Source: Streptomyces longispororuber
GTDB lineage: Bacteria; Actinomycetota; Actinomycetes; Streptomycetales; Streptomycetaceae
NCBI RefSeq assembly: GCF_024448165.1
Contig: NZ_JAMOLN010000075.1
Span: forward strand, 1 to 41,651
Direction: 5' to 3'
DNA: 41,651 bases
This document shows positions 1-11,673 of this stretch, in pieces; within the stretch, counting starts at the first letter, position 1; each line of letters begins with the position of its first letter. The translations under genes were made by a program, and so were the position numbers. The notes beneath the pieces are model-generated. The model worked only from the letters and a program-made list of their open reading frames with translations, did not search any database and was not told where the DNA came from.

Positions 1-529
1 ATTCCAGCCGCTCGGTCAGCTTCCCCTCGCGGCCGACCATGCGCCGCACCCGCTGGGCCCGGGCCAGTTCCTCGGTCAGTCGTGGTTCGACCAGGTCGGG
101 GCGGCCCACGGTGCCGATCAGCAGCGATCCCCCGGTGAACACCGCGGCCACCGTGCCGTGCTGTTCGAGCGCGTACGCGGTGTGGTGCGGGGTGTGTCCT
201 GGTGTGGCCAGCGCTTCGAGGACGAGGCCGGTGTCGACGGCGGTGCGGTCGCCGTCGTGCACGGGTGTCCGCTCGAAGGAGACGCCGGCCTTGGCGGGCA
301 CGAGGTAGACGGCGCCCGTGAGGCGAGCCAGTTCCAGGCCACCGGTGACGTAGTCGTTGTGGATGTGCGTCTCGGCGACGTGCGAGATCCGCACCCCGCG
401 GCGGGCCGCCGCCGCGAGCACCCGGTCGATGTCGCGCGGCGGGTCGACGGCGACGGCGGTGCGCTCGCCGCCCGCGAGGTAGCTGCGGTTGCCGAGTCCG
501 GCCGTCTCGATGGTGTCGACGAAGAACAT
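1..529 (-). CDS. MBL-fold hydrolase, persulfide dioxygenase/rhodanese-type (partial, 3' end outside window)
   Basis: The first 176 residues are present; the gene runs off the left edge. The protein starts MFFVDTIETAGLGNRSYL and carries the metallo-beta-lactamase metal motif THIHND at residues 54-59 and a further metal histidine in GHTPHH (about 111-116). ETHIHNDYVTGG is typical of ETHE1-like persulfide dioxygenases, which often carry C-terminal rhodanese domains; that part would lie outside the window. Oddity: the usual TGD metal-ligand aspartate is replaced in FTGGSLLIGTVGRPDL. The start is well supported by AAGGAG 8 bases upstream. It lies 100 bases downstream of a GntR gene on the same strand and near a sulfide:quinone oxidoreductase, so a role in oxidising glutathione-like or mycothiol persulfide is inferred. 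Confidence 0.88.
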   Translation of the reverse strand, partial: MFFVDTIETAGLGNRSYLAGGERTAVAVDPPRDIDRVLAAAARRGVRISHVAETHIHNDYVTGGLELARLTGAVYLVPAKAGVSFERTPVHDGDRTAVDTGLVLEALATPGHTPHHTAYALEQHGTVAAVFTGGSLLIGTVGRPDLVEPRLTEELARAQRVRRMVGREGKLTERLE

Positions 530-629
530 GGCGTGCACTCCTTCCGGCACCCGGCCGGCCTGTGGGCCACCGGGTGCGGGGTGTGGGCGTTGACTGCTTC
601 TCGGGCGAACCGGCCCGGCCCGGTGGGGT

Positions 630-1445
630 TCAGAGGACCGGGTCGAGTCCGCGGAGGCTCCGGCGCGGGCGGGTGAAGGGGGCCGGGGCGGGGTCCAGGC
701 GGTATCCGGTGCGGGCGTCGAAGCGGGCCACGACGCTGAAGCGGTCGCCTCGGATGAGGGTCGTGCGCCATTCGACGGTGCGGCCGTGCGTACGGCCGAG
801 CCGCTCGATGGAGAACGCGGCCACTCCGTCGGGAAGGCCGAGGAGCTTCTGCTCGGCGGCCGTGGGGGTGACGGCCTTGATGTGCTCCTCGCCGCCGACC
901 AGACGGATGCCGCAGCGCACGGCGAGTTCGTCGTAGAGCGCGGTGTGGCCGAAGTCGACGTCGAGCAGGGCGCGGGCGTCCGAGGCCAGCATCCACACCT
1001 TGTCGTGCGCGAGGGGTTCGCCGTCGGCCAGGCGGATGCGCTCCAGGTACAGCAGGGGCGTGGACTCCTCCATGCCGAGGCGCACCGCGACGTGCGCGTC
1101 GGCGCGGACGTCGAGGGCGCGGACGATGCTGCGCTGCTCCAGACCGGCTGCCTCGACGGAGGCGAACAGGCTGTAGACGGCACCGACGGGCTGCTCTATG
1201 ACGGCCTCGCCGGCCGCCCGCGGCCGTCGGCCGCGCGCCGCGGTGACCAGGCCTTCCTGCCGCAGGTCGCGCAGCGCGGCCCGAACGGTGTGCCGGCTCA
1301 CCTCGTACCGCTTGGCCAGCTCCATCTCACCGGGAAAGGAGTCGCCGAACTCCCCCTGCTCCAGCCGGGCCCTGAGGTCGTCACGCACATGACGCCACAG
1401 CGGGGTCCGGTCCCGGCCGCCCTCGGGGGTGGGTTCCTCGCTCAT
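630..1445 (-). CDS. GntR-family (HutC/UTRA) transcriptional regulator
   Basis: A 271-residue regulator. The N-terminal winged helix spans about residues 15-75 (PLWRHVRDDLRARLEQGEF, then FPGEMELAKRYEVSRHTVRAALRDLRQEGLV), which is classic GntR. A UTRA ligand-binding domain follows at about 95-240 (ERIRLADGEPLAHDKVW, IKAVTPTAAEQKLLGL). An ATG three codons upstream (1454) is possible, but AAGG sits directly against it and is well spaced, 9 bases, for the ATG at 1445. The gene is divergent from the sulfide:quinone oxidoreductase gene, with two palindromes in the gap, so autoregulation and control of that gene are likely. The ligand cannot be read from sequence; a sulfur metabolite is an inference from the neighbours. 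Confidence 0.9.
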   Translation of the reverse strand: MSEEPTPEGGRDRTPLWRHVRDDLRARLEQGEFGDSFPGEMELAKRYEVSRHTVRAALRDLRQEGLVTAARGRRPRAAGEAVIEQPVGAVYSLFASVEAAGLEQRSIVRALDVRADAHVAVRLGMEESTPLLYLERIRLADGEPLAHDKVWMLASDARALLDVDFGHTALYDELAVRCGIRLVGGEEHIKAVTPTAAEQKLLGLPDGVAAFSIERLGRTHGRTVEWRTTLIRGDRFSVVARFDARTGYRLDPAPAPFTRPRRSLRGLDPVL

Positions 1446-1459
1446 GATTCCCATCCTTG

Positions 1460-1495
1460 TGTACGTACATTTGACTGGCTAATGTACGTACATTA
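1460..1495. promoter_or_regulatory. Tandem palindromic operators, probably for the GntR regulator
   Basis: Two copies of TGTACGTACA lie at 1460-1469 and 1483-1492. The second extends to a perfect 16-base palindrome TAATGTACGTACATTA (1480-1495). The centres are 23 bases apart, about two helical turns. They lie between gntR (start 1445) and the divergent oxidoreductase (start 1576), where a GntR dimer could repress both. Binding is inferred; the palindromes are seen directly. Confidence 0.75.
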
Positions 1496-1575
1496 ACGCG
1501 CACCGCCAGAACAGGGAAGCACGACCCCCGCACCGGCCAGTCGGCACGACCCCTCGAACCGGATGGAGCACGGGA

Positions 1576-2781
<1,206 letters not shown>

Positions 2782-2845
2782 GGTGCGGGCCGGACACCTG
2801 CCCGGATCCCTTGCGCTTTCCATGCCGAGGCCCATAAGTAGCTGA

Positions 2846-2980
2846 CAGGTAGGGGTCGAGCGAGTCTTCGCGCGGCTGCCGCTCGCCGTCGCCGAGGACA
2901 CCGGGCAGATCGCCGGTCTCGACCCGGACCTCACGGCCTTCCAGATCGACGCCGTGCTCAACGCCACCAACCAGAGCAGC
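2846..2980 (+). pseudogene. Remnant of a TetR-family regulator C-terminus
   Basis: Frame +2 between an in-frame stop at 2843 and about 2980 reads VERVFARLPLAVAEDTGQIA then GLDPDLTAFQIDAVLNATNQ. The LTAFQIDAVLNA segment resembles the C-terminal ligand domain of actinobacterial TetR/AcrR regulators. There is no start codon, no DNA-binding part, and the frame continues into unrelated sequence after 2980. I read it as a deletion relic in the 272-base gap between the oxidoreductase and the DinB-like gene. The family assignment rests on motif memory only. Confidence 0.4.
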
Positions 2981-3053
2981 GGCGGGAGTTCACCGTCGTA
3001 CGGCGTCGAAAACGTGACGACAGCCGGTGATCGGGCAGGCTAGCGTCGGCTGC

Positions 3054-3569
3054 ATGAGCCCTTCACTCGAACGTCCTCCCCTTCAGGCCGACGAACGGAC
3101 CGCGCTCGTCGGCTGGCTGGACCTCCAGCGCCAGATCCTGCGGTGGAAGTGCGAGGGCCTGGCCGAGGCGGACGCGCACCGCGCCGTCGTCCCGACCTCC
3201 CCGGCGATGACGATGGCCGGGCTGATCAGCCACATGCGGTGGGTCGAACACACCTGGCTTGAGGTGCTGTTCCTCGGCGGCGACGAGAAGCAGAACCCGT
3301 CCTTCGACGAGACGGTCGAGGACGCCGACTGGCACACCGACGGCGCCACGCTGAAGGACCTGCTCGCGGCCTACGAGGCGCAGTGCGCCCGCAGCAACGA
3401 GATCGCGGCCGCGGCCTCCCTCGACGACGTGGGCCGCCACCCCGACTACCGCTCCGCCAAGGCCAACCTTCGCTGGATCCTCCTGCACCTCGTCGAGGAG
3501 ACCGGCCGGCACGCGGGCCACGCGGACATCGTGCGGGAGCTGCTCGACGGGTCCAAGGGCTACTTCTAG
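3054..3569 (+). CDS. DinB-superfamily (DUF664-like) protein
   Basis: A 171-residue four-helix DinB/YfiT-type protein. It contains LVGWLDLQRQILRWKCEGLAEADAHRAVVPTSPAMTMAGLISHMRWVEHTWLEVLFLG, typical of the DUF664 group, with candidate metal histidines in SHMRWVEH (about residues 62-69) and in EETGRHAGHADIVREL near the C-terminus. Members act as thiol-dependent (mycothiol, bacillithiol) transferases or remain uncharacterised. The ATG at 3054 is preferred over an upstream GTG at 3027 because a -10-like TAGCGT (3041-3046) ends 7 bases before it, which fits a leaderless transcript. No operon partner is visible. The substrate is unknown. Confidence 0.85.
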   Translation: MSPSLERPPLQADERTALVGWLDLQRQILRWKCEGLAEADAHRAVVPTSPAMTMAGLISHMRWVEHTWLEVLFLGGDEKQNPSFDETVEDADWHTDGATLKDLLAAYEAQCARSNEIAAAASLDDVGRHPDYRSAKANLRWILLHLVEETGRHAGHADIVRELLDGSKGYF

Positions 3570-3611
3570 CCGCCCCTGCCTCGGGCTCGCGCACGGCGGA
3601 TCTCCTGCACC

Positions 3612-4697
3612 TCAGCGCAGCACGGCCGCCAGCAGATCGGTGCCCAGCGCCGTCAGACCGGACGGTTCGAGGGTGTGCCGGACGTACCGGCCGTGCCGCC
3701 GCGCGGTGAGCAGGCCGGCACGGCGCAGCACCGCGAGATGGCGGGACACCTCCGGGCGGGACAGTTCCCAGACATGGGCCAGCTCGCCGGTGGTGTGCGG
3801 GCCGCGGGCCAGCGTGCGCAGCAGCCGCAGGCGCACCGGATGGGCGAGCGCCGCCAGGCGCAGGGTGACCGTCTCCAGGGACACCGGTTCCGCCGGGTTC
3901 GGCTCGGCCACCGGGTACTGCACCACCGGATGCCAGCCGGGTGCGTGGACCACCACCAGGTGCGGGCTGTTGAACACGCTGGGGATGAAGGTGACTCCGG
4001 TGTCGTCGGCCTGCGTCGCCTTGTCCTGGAGCTTGTCCACCAGGATGCAGTCGCCGTCCGGCGACAGGGTGACCGCACCGGAGACCGAGGCGAGCGCGGC
4101 CGCCGCGCCCTGCCGCTTGAGCAGATCGTTCTTCAGGCGCAGATCGGTGGCGAGCCGGACAGCGGCAGCCGTCCAGGCCGTGTCGAAGAAGGCCTCGGCG
4201 CACTGGGTGAGGGTGTCCCGCACCCGTTCCCGCACCGCCGCCGGGTCCGCGAGCAGCCGTTCCGCGAAGGCCTCCTGGCGCGGGCCACGGGCCTGGGCCA
4301 GGTCGAGCGCCCGCTCCCGCGCCGTCGCGTCGGTGAGCGGCGACCGCGCGGCGACGGGTGCCCGGATGCCGCCGCACGTGGTGACGAGCGCGGCGGTCAC
4401 GTACGTCTCGTCGTCGATCCGGTCCACGTCGTCCAGCTCGTCGGCGAGCGCCGGCCGGGGCCGCGCGGGGAACAGGAAGTCGGCCTGCGAGGACCGCCAG
4501 AGGAACTCCGCCTCCCTGAGCCGTTCGGCCAGTTCGGGCCGCAGCCCGGCCCAGACGTCCGCGGCCCACACCGCGTGTCGCGGATGGTGCCCGGGCTCGG
4601 CCAGCACGTGCAGCATCGCGGTCAGTTCGGCCAGCGGGGAGGCCGCGAACCGCAGCCGCTCCGACGGCACACCGCCGATGTCGATCCTCAACGTCAT
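3612..4697 (-). CDS. ArsR-type winged-helix regulator with DUF5937 N-terminal domain
   Basis: A 361-residue protein. Residues 1 to about 255 (MTLRIDIGGVPSERLRFAAS, then AELTAMLHVLAEPGHHP) match the DUF5937 sensor-like region seen in Streptomyces regulators. Residues about 275-345 are an ArsR winged helix: LAALAHPVRLRLLRTLARGP, TTGELAHVWELSRPEVSRHLAVLRRAGLL and ARRHGRYVRHTL. There is no ArsR-type metal-binding cysteine pair, so it is probably not a metal sensor. It is divergent from an MFS exporter with an inverted repeat between them, which suggests it represses the exporter and itself. Confidence 0.88.
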   Translation of the reverse strand: MTLRIDIGGVPSERLRFAASPLAELTAMLHVLAEPGHHPRHAVWAADVWAGLRPELAERLREAEFLWRSSQADFLFPARPRPALADELDDVDRIDDETYVTAALVTTCGGIRAPVAARSPLTDATARERALDLAQARGPRQEAFAERLLADPAAVRERVRDTLTQCAEAFFDTAWTAAAVRLATDLRLKNDLLKRQGAAAALASVSGAVTLSPDGDCILVDKLQDKATQADDTGVTFIPSVFNSPHLVVVHAPGWHPVVQYPVAEPNPAEPVSLETVTLRLAALAHPVRLRLLRTLARGPHTTGELAHVWELSRPEVSRHLAVLRRAGLLTARRHGRYVRHTLEPSGLTALGTDLLAAVLR

Positions 4698-4735
4698 CCC
4701 CTCATGATCGCGGCTGCGCCGGGCGGGACCGGCGC

Positions 4736-4758
4736 CGGTTGACGGATAACGTCAACCG
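4736..4758. promoter_or_regulatory. Inverted-repeat operator between DUF5937 regulator and MFS gene
   Basis: Perfect 9-base arms CGGTTGACG and CGTCAACCG are separated by GATAA. The site lies in the 100-base gap between the divergent start codons at 4697 and 4798 and contains a TTGAC element that could be the exporter's -35. It is the expected position for ArsR-like repression of both genes. Confidence 0.65.
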
Positions 4759-4797
4759 ACGTGCCCGGTCCGGGTGCCGACCGCATCGTTCGGTGCC

Positions 4798-6006
4798 ATG
4801 ACGACCACGACCGGCCTGCGGCCCCGCGCCCTCGTCCGTGCCTCCGGAGGCCCCCGCTACGCCGTCGCCCTGGCGGTGGACGCGCTCGGCACCGGCCTGC
4901 TCCGGCCCTTCCTGCTGCTCTACGGCGTGACGGTCCTCCGGCTGTCCGCGCCGGTGACCGGCGTCGCCATGACCGTCGGCGTCGTGGCCGGTCTCGTGTG
5001 CATGCCCGCGGTGGGCCGGTGGCTGGACCGGGGCGCCCGCAGCACGGTCGTGGCGGCGTCGATGCTGGTGCGCGTGGTGGGCGTCGCGCTGCTCCTGGCC
5101 ACCCCTGAGGGGAACACCGGGCTGTTCGCGGCGGCGGCGCTCTTCCTCGGTGTCGGCAACCAGGCCTGGCCGGCCGCCCACGCGGCGCTCGTGGCGACCG
5201 TCACCCACGGCCGGGAGCGCGACACGGCTCTCGCGGCGGGCCGCGCGCTGCGCAACGGCGCGCTGGGCGTGGGCGCGCTCATCGCCACCGCCTGCCTGGC
5301 CGGTGGCACCACCGCGCTCCAGGCGCTCGCCGCCGTCACCGGGGTCGCCTATCTCGGCGCGGCCGCCCTGGCCTGGTCGGTCCACCTGCACGCCCGTCCC
5401 GCCACCACGTCCACGGACGCGGACGCAGACCCGGACCCGGACCCGGGAAAGGGCGCCGTACCGCGGATGCGCGCCCTGCTCGCCGCCAACGTGATCTACG
5501 TCTTCTGCCTCAACGTCCCCGAGATCGCACTCCCGTTGATCCTGGTGACGCAACTGCACGCGTCCCCGGTGTGGTCGGCGGCCGTCTTCGTGGCCAACAC
5601 GGTGCTGGTGGTCACCCTCCAGGTCCCGGTCACCGCGTTCATGTCCCGCTTCCCGCGCCGCACCGTCCTCGCGCTCGCCGGGGTGGTGCTCGCCCTGTCC
5701 TACCTGGGATTCCTCGCGGCGGCGTCGCAGGGACCCGGCTGGGGCGCCCCGGCCGTCGCCGCCGTCTCCGTCGTCTGCACGCTCGGCGAGATCCTCTACG
5801 CGGGCAGCGCCACCGCGCTCGTCACCGCACTCGCCCCCACCCGCGTCCTGGGCCGCACCCTCGCCCGCTTCGAACTCTCCACGGGCCTGGGCCTGGCCGT
5901 CTCCCCCGCGGCCATCACCGCGCTCGCACCGCACGGCCCGGCCGCCCTCTGGGGCACGCTCACCGCCGCGACACTGGCCGCCGCCTCCGCCGTCCGGGGC
6001 CGGTGA
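4798..6006 (+). CDS. MFS transporter
   Basis: A 402-residue integral membrane protein with about eleven or twelve hydrophobic segments, for example YAVALAVDALGTGLLRPFLLLYGVTVL at the start and PAVAAVSVVCTLGEILYAGSATALVTALA near the end. An acidic Asp-rich linker (DADADPDPDPGK) lies in the expected cytoplasmic loop between the two halves. The loop after helix 2 (MPAVGRWLDRGARSTVVAAS) fits MFS motif A (G-x-L-x-D-R). The ATG at 4798 is chosen over an in-frame GTG at 4774 because the protein then begins MTTTTGLRPRALVRAS just before helix 1. Substrate unknown; export of a drug or metabolite sensed by the divergent regulator is inferred. Confidence 0.88.
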   Translation: MTTTTGLRPRALVRASGGPRYAVALAVDALGTGLLRPFLLLYGVTVLRLSAPVTGVAMTVGVVAGLVCMPAVGRWLDRGARSTVVAASMLVRVVGVALLLATPEGNTGLFAAAALFLGVGNQAWPAAHAALVATVTHGRERDTALAAGRALRNGALGVGALIATACLAGGTTALQALAAVTGVAYLGAAALAWSVHLHARPATTSTDADADPDPDPGKGAVPRMRALLAANVIYVFCLNVPEIALPLILVTQLHASPVWSAAVFVANTVLVVTLQVPVTAFMSRFPRRTVLALAGVVLALSYLGFLAAASQGPGWGAPAVAAVSVVCTLGEILYAGSATALVTALAPTRVLGRTLARFELSTGLGLAVSPAAITALAPHGPAALWGTLTAATLAAASAVRGR

Positions 6007-6078
6007 GCACCACGGCAGGAGCGGGGGAGGTACGGGGCCAGTTCGGCGGGCGTCGGACGGCCGTCGTGCCGCGCGGGC

Positions 6079-6513
6079 TCAGTCCTGCGCCGTCAGCGTC
6101 GCGTCCTCCTTGTCCACCGCGTGGAAGTACGGCAGGGGCAGACCGTTCTTGGAGCGGAGTTCCATGACGGTCGCCTCGATCTGCACGGCGCCGGGCGCGA
6201 CCGTGTCCGCCGGTGGCGTGCCCGTGTTCACCCACGGGTGCTCCAGGCCGTCGCACACGGCCGGGGTGCCGCCGATGCCGTGCCGCGCGGGGTCGGAGCC
6301 CTGCCGCACCGACGACGAGACGAAGGCGAGGCCCGAGGTGTCGTGGCACCGGTACGTGCCGGACAGCGTCACCGTGCCGTCCGGGGCGACGGATCCGACC
6401 TTGTCGATGGTCACGGACTCGTCCGGGGCCGCGGCGGTCGCCACCGGTGCCGCGAGCAGCAGGGTCACGGCGCCGGCGGCGGCTCCGAGAGCCGGACGGA
6501 TACGGGATGACAT
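6079..6513 (-). CDS. Secreted DUF6299-like small protein
   Basis: A 144-residue exported protein. Residues 1-28 form a Sec signal peptide (basic start, ALGAAAGAVTLLLAAPVATAAA) with likely cleavage after an Ala. The mature part is a beta-rich domain: DGTVTLSGTYRCHDTSGLAFVSSSVRQG, with two cysteines (YRC and AVCDG) able to form a disulfide. The pattern resembles the actinobacterial DUF6299 family, whose function is unknown. The start is very well supported by AAGGAGGT 6 bases upstream. It follows the 518-residue surface protein on the same strand by 63 bases, so the two may share a transcript. Confidence 0.8.
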   Translation of the reverse strand: MSSRIRPALGAAAGAVTLLLAAPVATAAAPDESVTIDKVGSVAPDGTVTLSGTYRCHDTSGLAFVSSSVRQGSDPARHGIGGTPAVCDGLEHPWVNTGTPPADTVAPGAVQIEATVMELRSKNGLPLPYFHAVDKEDATLTAQD

Positions 6514-6576
6514 GGGAGAACCTCCTTGTTGGGGGCCTCCATTGATATCCGGGTCACCCCGGGCGCCCGCCGATCA

Positions 6577-8133
6577 TCACCCCTTAGACGGCGAGTCCCG
6601 ACGGGCCCCTGACGCCCTCCGGACACGTCGGCGGAGCAGCAGCGCTCCGACGGCCGTCACCCCGGCCACCGCGACGGCGCCGACCGTCCACGCGAGGGTG
6701 CCGCTGCGCGCCGCGGGTGGGGCGGCCTCGGCCGGAACCACCACGACCCGGGCCGTGTTGTCGGACGGATCGGGGTCGGCGGTCCGCTCGTCCGGGGCGC
6801 CGCGCGGCTTCAGCCGGACGAGTCCGTCGCCGTCGCCTGCCGCGAGGCGCAGCGTGAAGGTGAGGGTCCGCTCCTCGCCGGGTTCGTGGGCGGTGCTCGG
6901 ACAGGTGTAGGTGTCGCCCTTGTGCGGGCACAGCGGCTCGAAGACGTCGTCGTCGATCTCCTGCATCGGCTCCTTCACCACCGTGCTGCCCCGCGGCGGG
7001 GTGAAGACGAGGTCGAAGGCGCCGCCCTGGCCGGGGTCGCCCGGGCCGTCGTTGCGCGCGCCGATCCGCACGTCGCGGACATCGCCCGGCGCGCCCGCCA
7101 CCCGGTCGCCGATCGCCACGTAGTCCGCCGGGTTGTCCGTGTGGACCATGGTCCACACCTCGGCGTCGTCGCTCCACGCACCCCGGCCGCCCGCGCGCAC
7201 CACCGGTTCGAGCCGGGGACCGTCGCCGGCCGGACCCGGGCTCGTCATGCGCACGGCTTCGTACGGGCCGAGGTCGAGCGGCCAGGCAGACTGGCGCAGG
7301 TCCGCGTGGTCGATGACCTTCGGGGTGCGCATCCGCAGGCCGGGGCCGAACACCACGGTCCGGCCCGGTGGCAGGCGCAGATCGGGGAACGTACAGTACG
7401 CGGTCTGCGCACCGCGATCGGCCCCGCTGTAGCGGCAGTTCGCGAAGTGCTGTGACAGGGGAAGCTCGTTGTCGACGGTGAGCAGCAGGGCGATGCCGTG
7501 GGCGGTGGTCTCGCCCGTGTTGCGCACCGCGAGGTCCATGCTCGTCTCGGCGCCGGGACGGATTCCGTCGACGACCTTCGGGGCGCGGACCTCGAGGATC
7601 GGTCCGCCGACCACCACGCGCGTCGTCGCGGTGGCGACGTGCCCGTCGGGAGCCTCGTACGTCATGCGCAGCCGACCGCTGTCGCCGGCCTTGCTGCCGG
7701 GTGCCGCGTAGGGCAGCGCACCGGACCAGCCCGCCCAGCTGTCGTACCGCGTACCGACGTCGCACACCACGACGAGGTCCGCGGTGTTCGTACAGCCGCT
7801 GCCGAACTTCTTCAGGCGCAGCACGTCCTTGGCGGCGCTGACGTCCATGGTCAAGTGCCCGGACTTCGGGCCCACTTCGCCCGCGGCGTCCGGGTCGTCC
7901 GGGGCGTACCGGATGTGGAGGCGCTTGTCGCGCTCCGGCCGCTTCCGGCCGCCGGGCGGCTTCACGTGATAAGTGCCGGGCGCCGTGAGCACGGGCCGTT
8001 CGCCCGGTGCGGGACCCGCCCGGAACTCCCTGAGGGTGAGCACGGCGAGGGCTCCGGCGGCCAGCACGGCGACGGTCACCGCGAGCGGGCGGAGCACGCG
8101 ACGCCGGTCACGCTCCGTAGGGTGTGCGGGCAT
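6577..8133 (-). CDS. Putative membrane-anchored surface protein with repeated beta domains
   Basis: A 518-residue protein. An N-terminal hydrophobic segment (about residues 14-34) follows basic RDRRRVLR, and a second hydrophobic segment near 483-503 (TLAWTVGAVAVAGVTAVGAL) precedes RRRVRR, so the middle should face outside. The middle is made of beta-sandwich-like modules recalling DUF11/CARDB adhesive repeats: MDLAVRNTGETTAHGIALLL, RIGARNDGPGDPGQGGAFDL, DPDPSDNTARVVV. Paired cysteines occur (SGCTNTADLVVVC, NCRY/AYC, LCPHK/YTC). No sortase LPxTG motif is seen. An ATG at 8133 has only a weak ribosome site. Function unknown; an envelope or adhesion role is inferred. Confidence 0.78.
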   Translation of the reverse strand: MPAHPTERDRRRVLRPLAVTVAVLAAGALAVLTLREFRAGPAPGERPVLTAPGTYHVKPPGGRKRPERDKRLHIRYAPDDPDAAGEVGPKSGHLTMDVSAAKDVLRLKKFGSGCTNTADLVVVCDVGTRYDSWAGWSGALPYAAPGSKAGDSGRLRMTYEAPDGHVATATTRVVVGGPILEVRAPKVVDGIRPGAETSMDLAVRNTGETTAHGIALLLTVDNELPLSQHFANCRYSGADRGAQTAYCTFPDLRLPPGRTVVFGPGLRMRTPKVIDHADLRQSAWPLDLGPYEAVRMTSPGPAGDGPRLEPVVRAGGRGAWSDDAEVWTMVHTDNPADYVAIGDRVAGAPGDVRDVRIGARNDGPGDPGQGGAFDLVFTPPRGSTVVKEPMQEIDDDVFEPLCPHKGDTYTCPSTAHEPGEERTLTFTLRLAAGDGDGLVRLKPRGAPDERTADPDPSDNTARVVVVPAEAAPPAARSGTLAWTVGAVAVAGVTAVGALLLRRRVRRASGARRDSPSKG

Positions 8134-8246
8134 GCCGGTCAGTCGAACACGGGTGGGTTCGCCCCGGCCAGGATCCCGGTGTCACGACTGGGCAACAGCC
8201 GTCGGCCCTGGTGGACGGGTCGGGCACGCGCCGCTCGTCCGCCCCT

Positions 8247-8810
8247 TCAGGACGTGCGCTCCGCGAAGGCCGCCGGTGAGAAGGTGAACGCCACGTAGGT
8301 GCGTCCGCCACGTTCGAACCGCGCCGCCTCGGTCATCCCGTAGTGGCGGTGCACGGCCAGGGAGCGTTCGTTGGCCGTCTCGACGAACGCGACCGCGAGA
8401 TCGAAGTCGTCCCGAAGGGCCCGGCTCAGCGCCGTGATCAGCCGGGTCAGCACGCCGCGGCCCTGGAACCGGTCGTCGACCGCGACCGGCCCGTAGAGGA
8501 ACATCCTGCCCAGGTCGCGTCCTCGGGCCGCTTCGACGACCGCGGTGACGGCCGCCGACGCCGGGTGCTCGGGCGGCAGTCCGCCCGCTTCGCTCGTGAT
8601 CGCGAAGCCGGCGAGTTCCCCGGCGGCGTCGGCGACGAAGATGCCGGGCCCGTCCTGGAACCGTTCGAGGAGCTCCGGGGTCATGCTCCCCTGCACGAAG
8701 CCGCGCCGGGCCCGCTCCTCGTCGCTGAGCCCGAGTCCGCGGGCCCGGTCCATCAGGGCCAGGATCGCCGCGTGGTCGTCGGGCCGGGACCTGCGCACGG
8801 TGATCGTCAC
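8247..8810 (-). CDS. GNAT-family N-acetyltransferase
   Basis: A 187-residue single-domain acetyltransferase. The acetyl-CoA pyrophosphate loop is visible as GPVAVDDRFQGRGVLTRLI (about residues 107-125, RxxGxG/A-type), preceded by GFAITSEAGGLPPEHPAS and followed by DLAVAFVETANERSLAVHRHYGM, typical of motif B. It starts at a GTG (8810) 10 bases after the P-type ATPase stop codon, so the two are very likely co-transcribed. The acetyl acceptor cannot be predicted. Confidence 0.88.
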   Translation of the reverse strand: MTITVRRSRPDDHAAILALMDRARGLGLSDEERARRGFVQGSMTPELLERFQDGPGIFVADAAGELAGFAITSEAGGLPPEHPASAAVTAVVEAARGRDLGRMFLYGPVAVDDRFQGRGVLTRLITALSRALRDDFDLAVAFVETANERSLAVHRHYGMTEAARFERGGRTYVAFTFSPAAFAERTS

Positions 8811-8820
8811 TCGGCAGACC

Positions 8821-11577
<2,757 letters not shown>

Positions 11578-11673
11578 CGTTCCAGTCAATGCCGGAACCG
11601 CTGCCGTGTCGCGGTGAGAACGTCCCGAACGCGCGGGCACGAGGGCCCGGGACCAAAGCCCTCCTGCCGGGGG

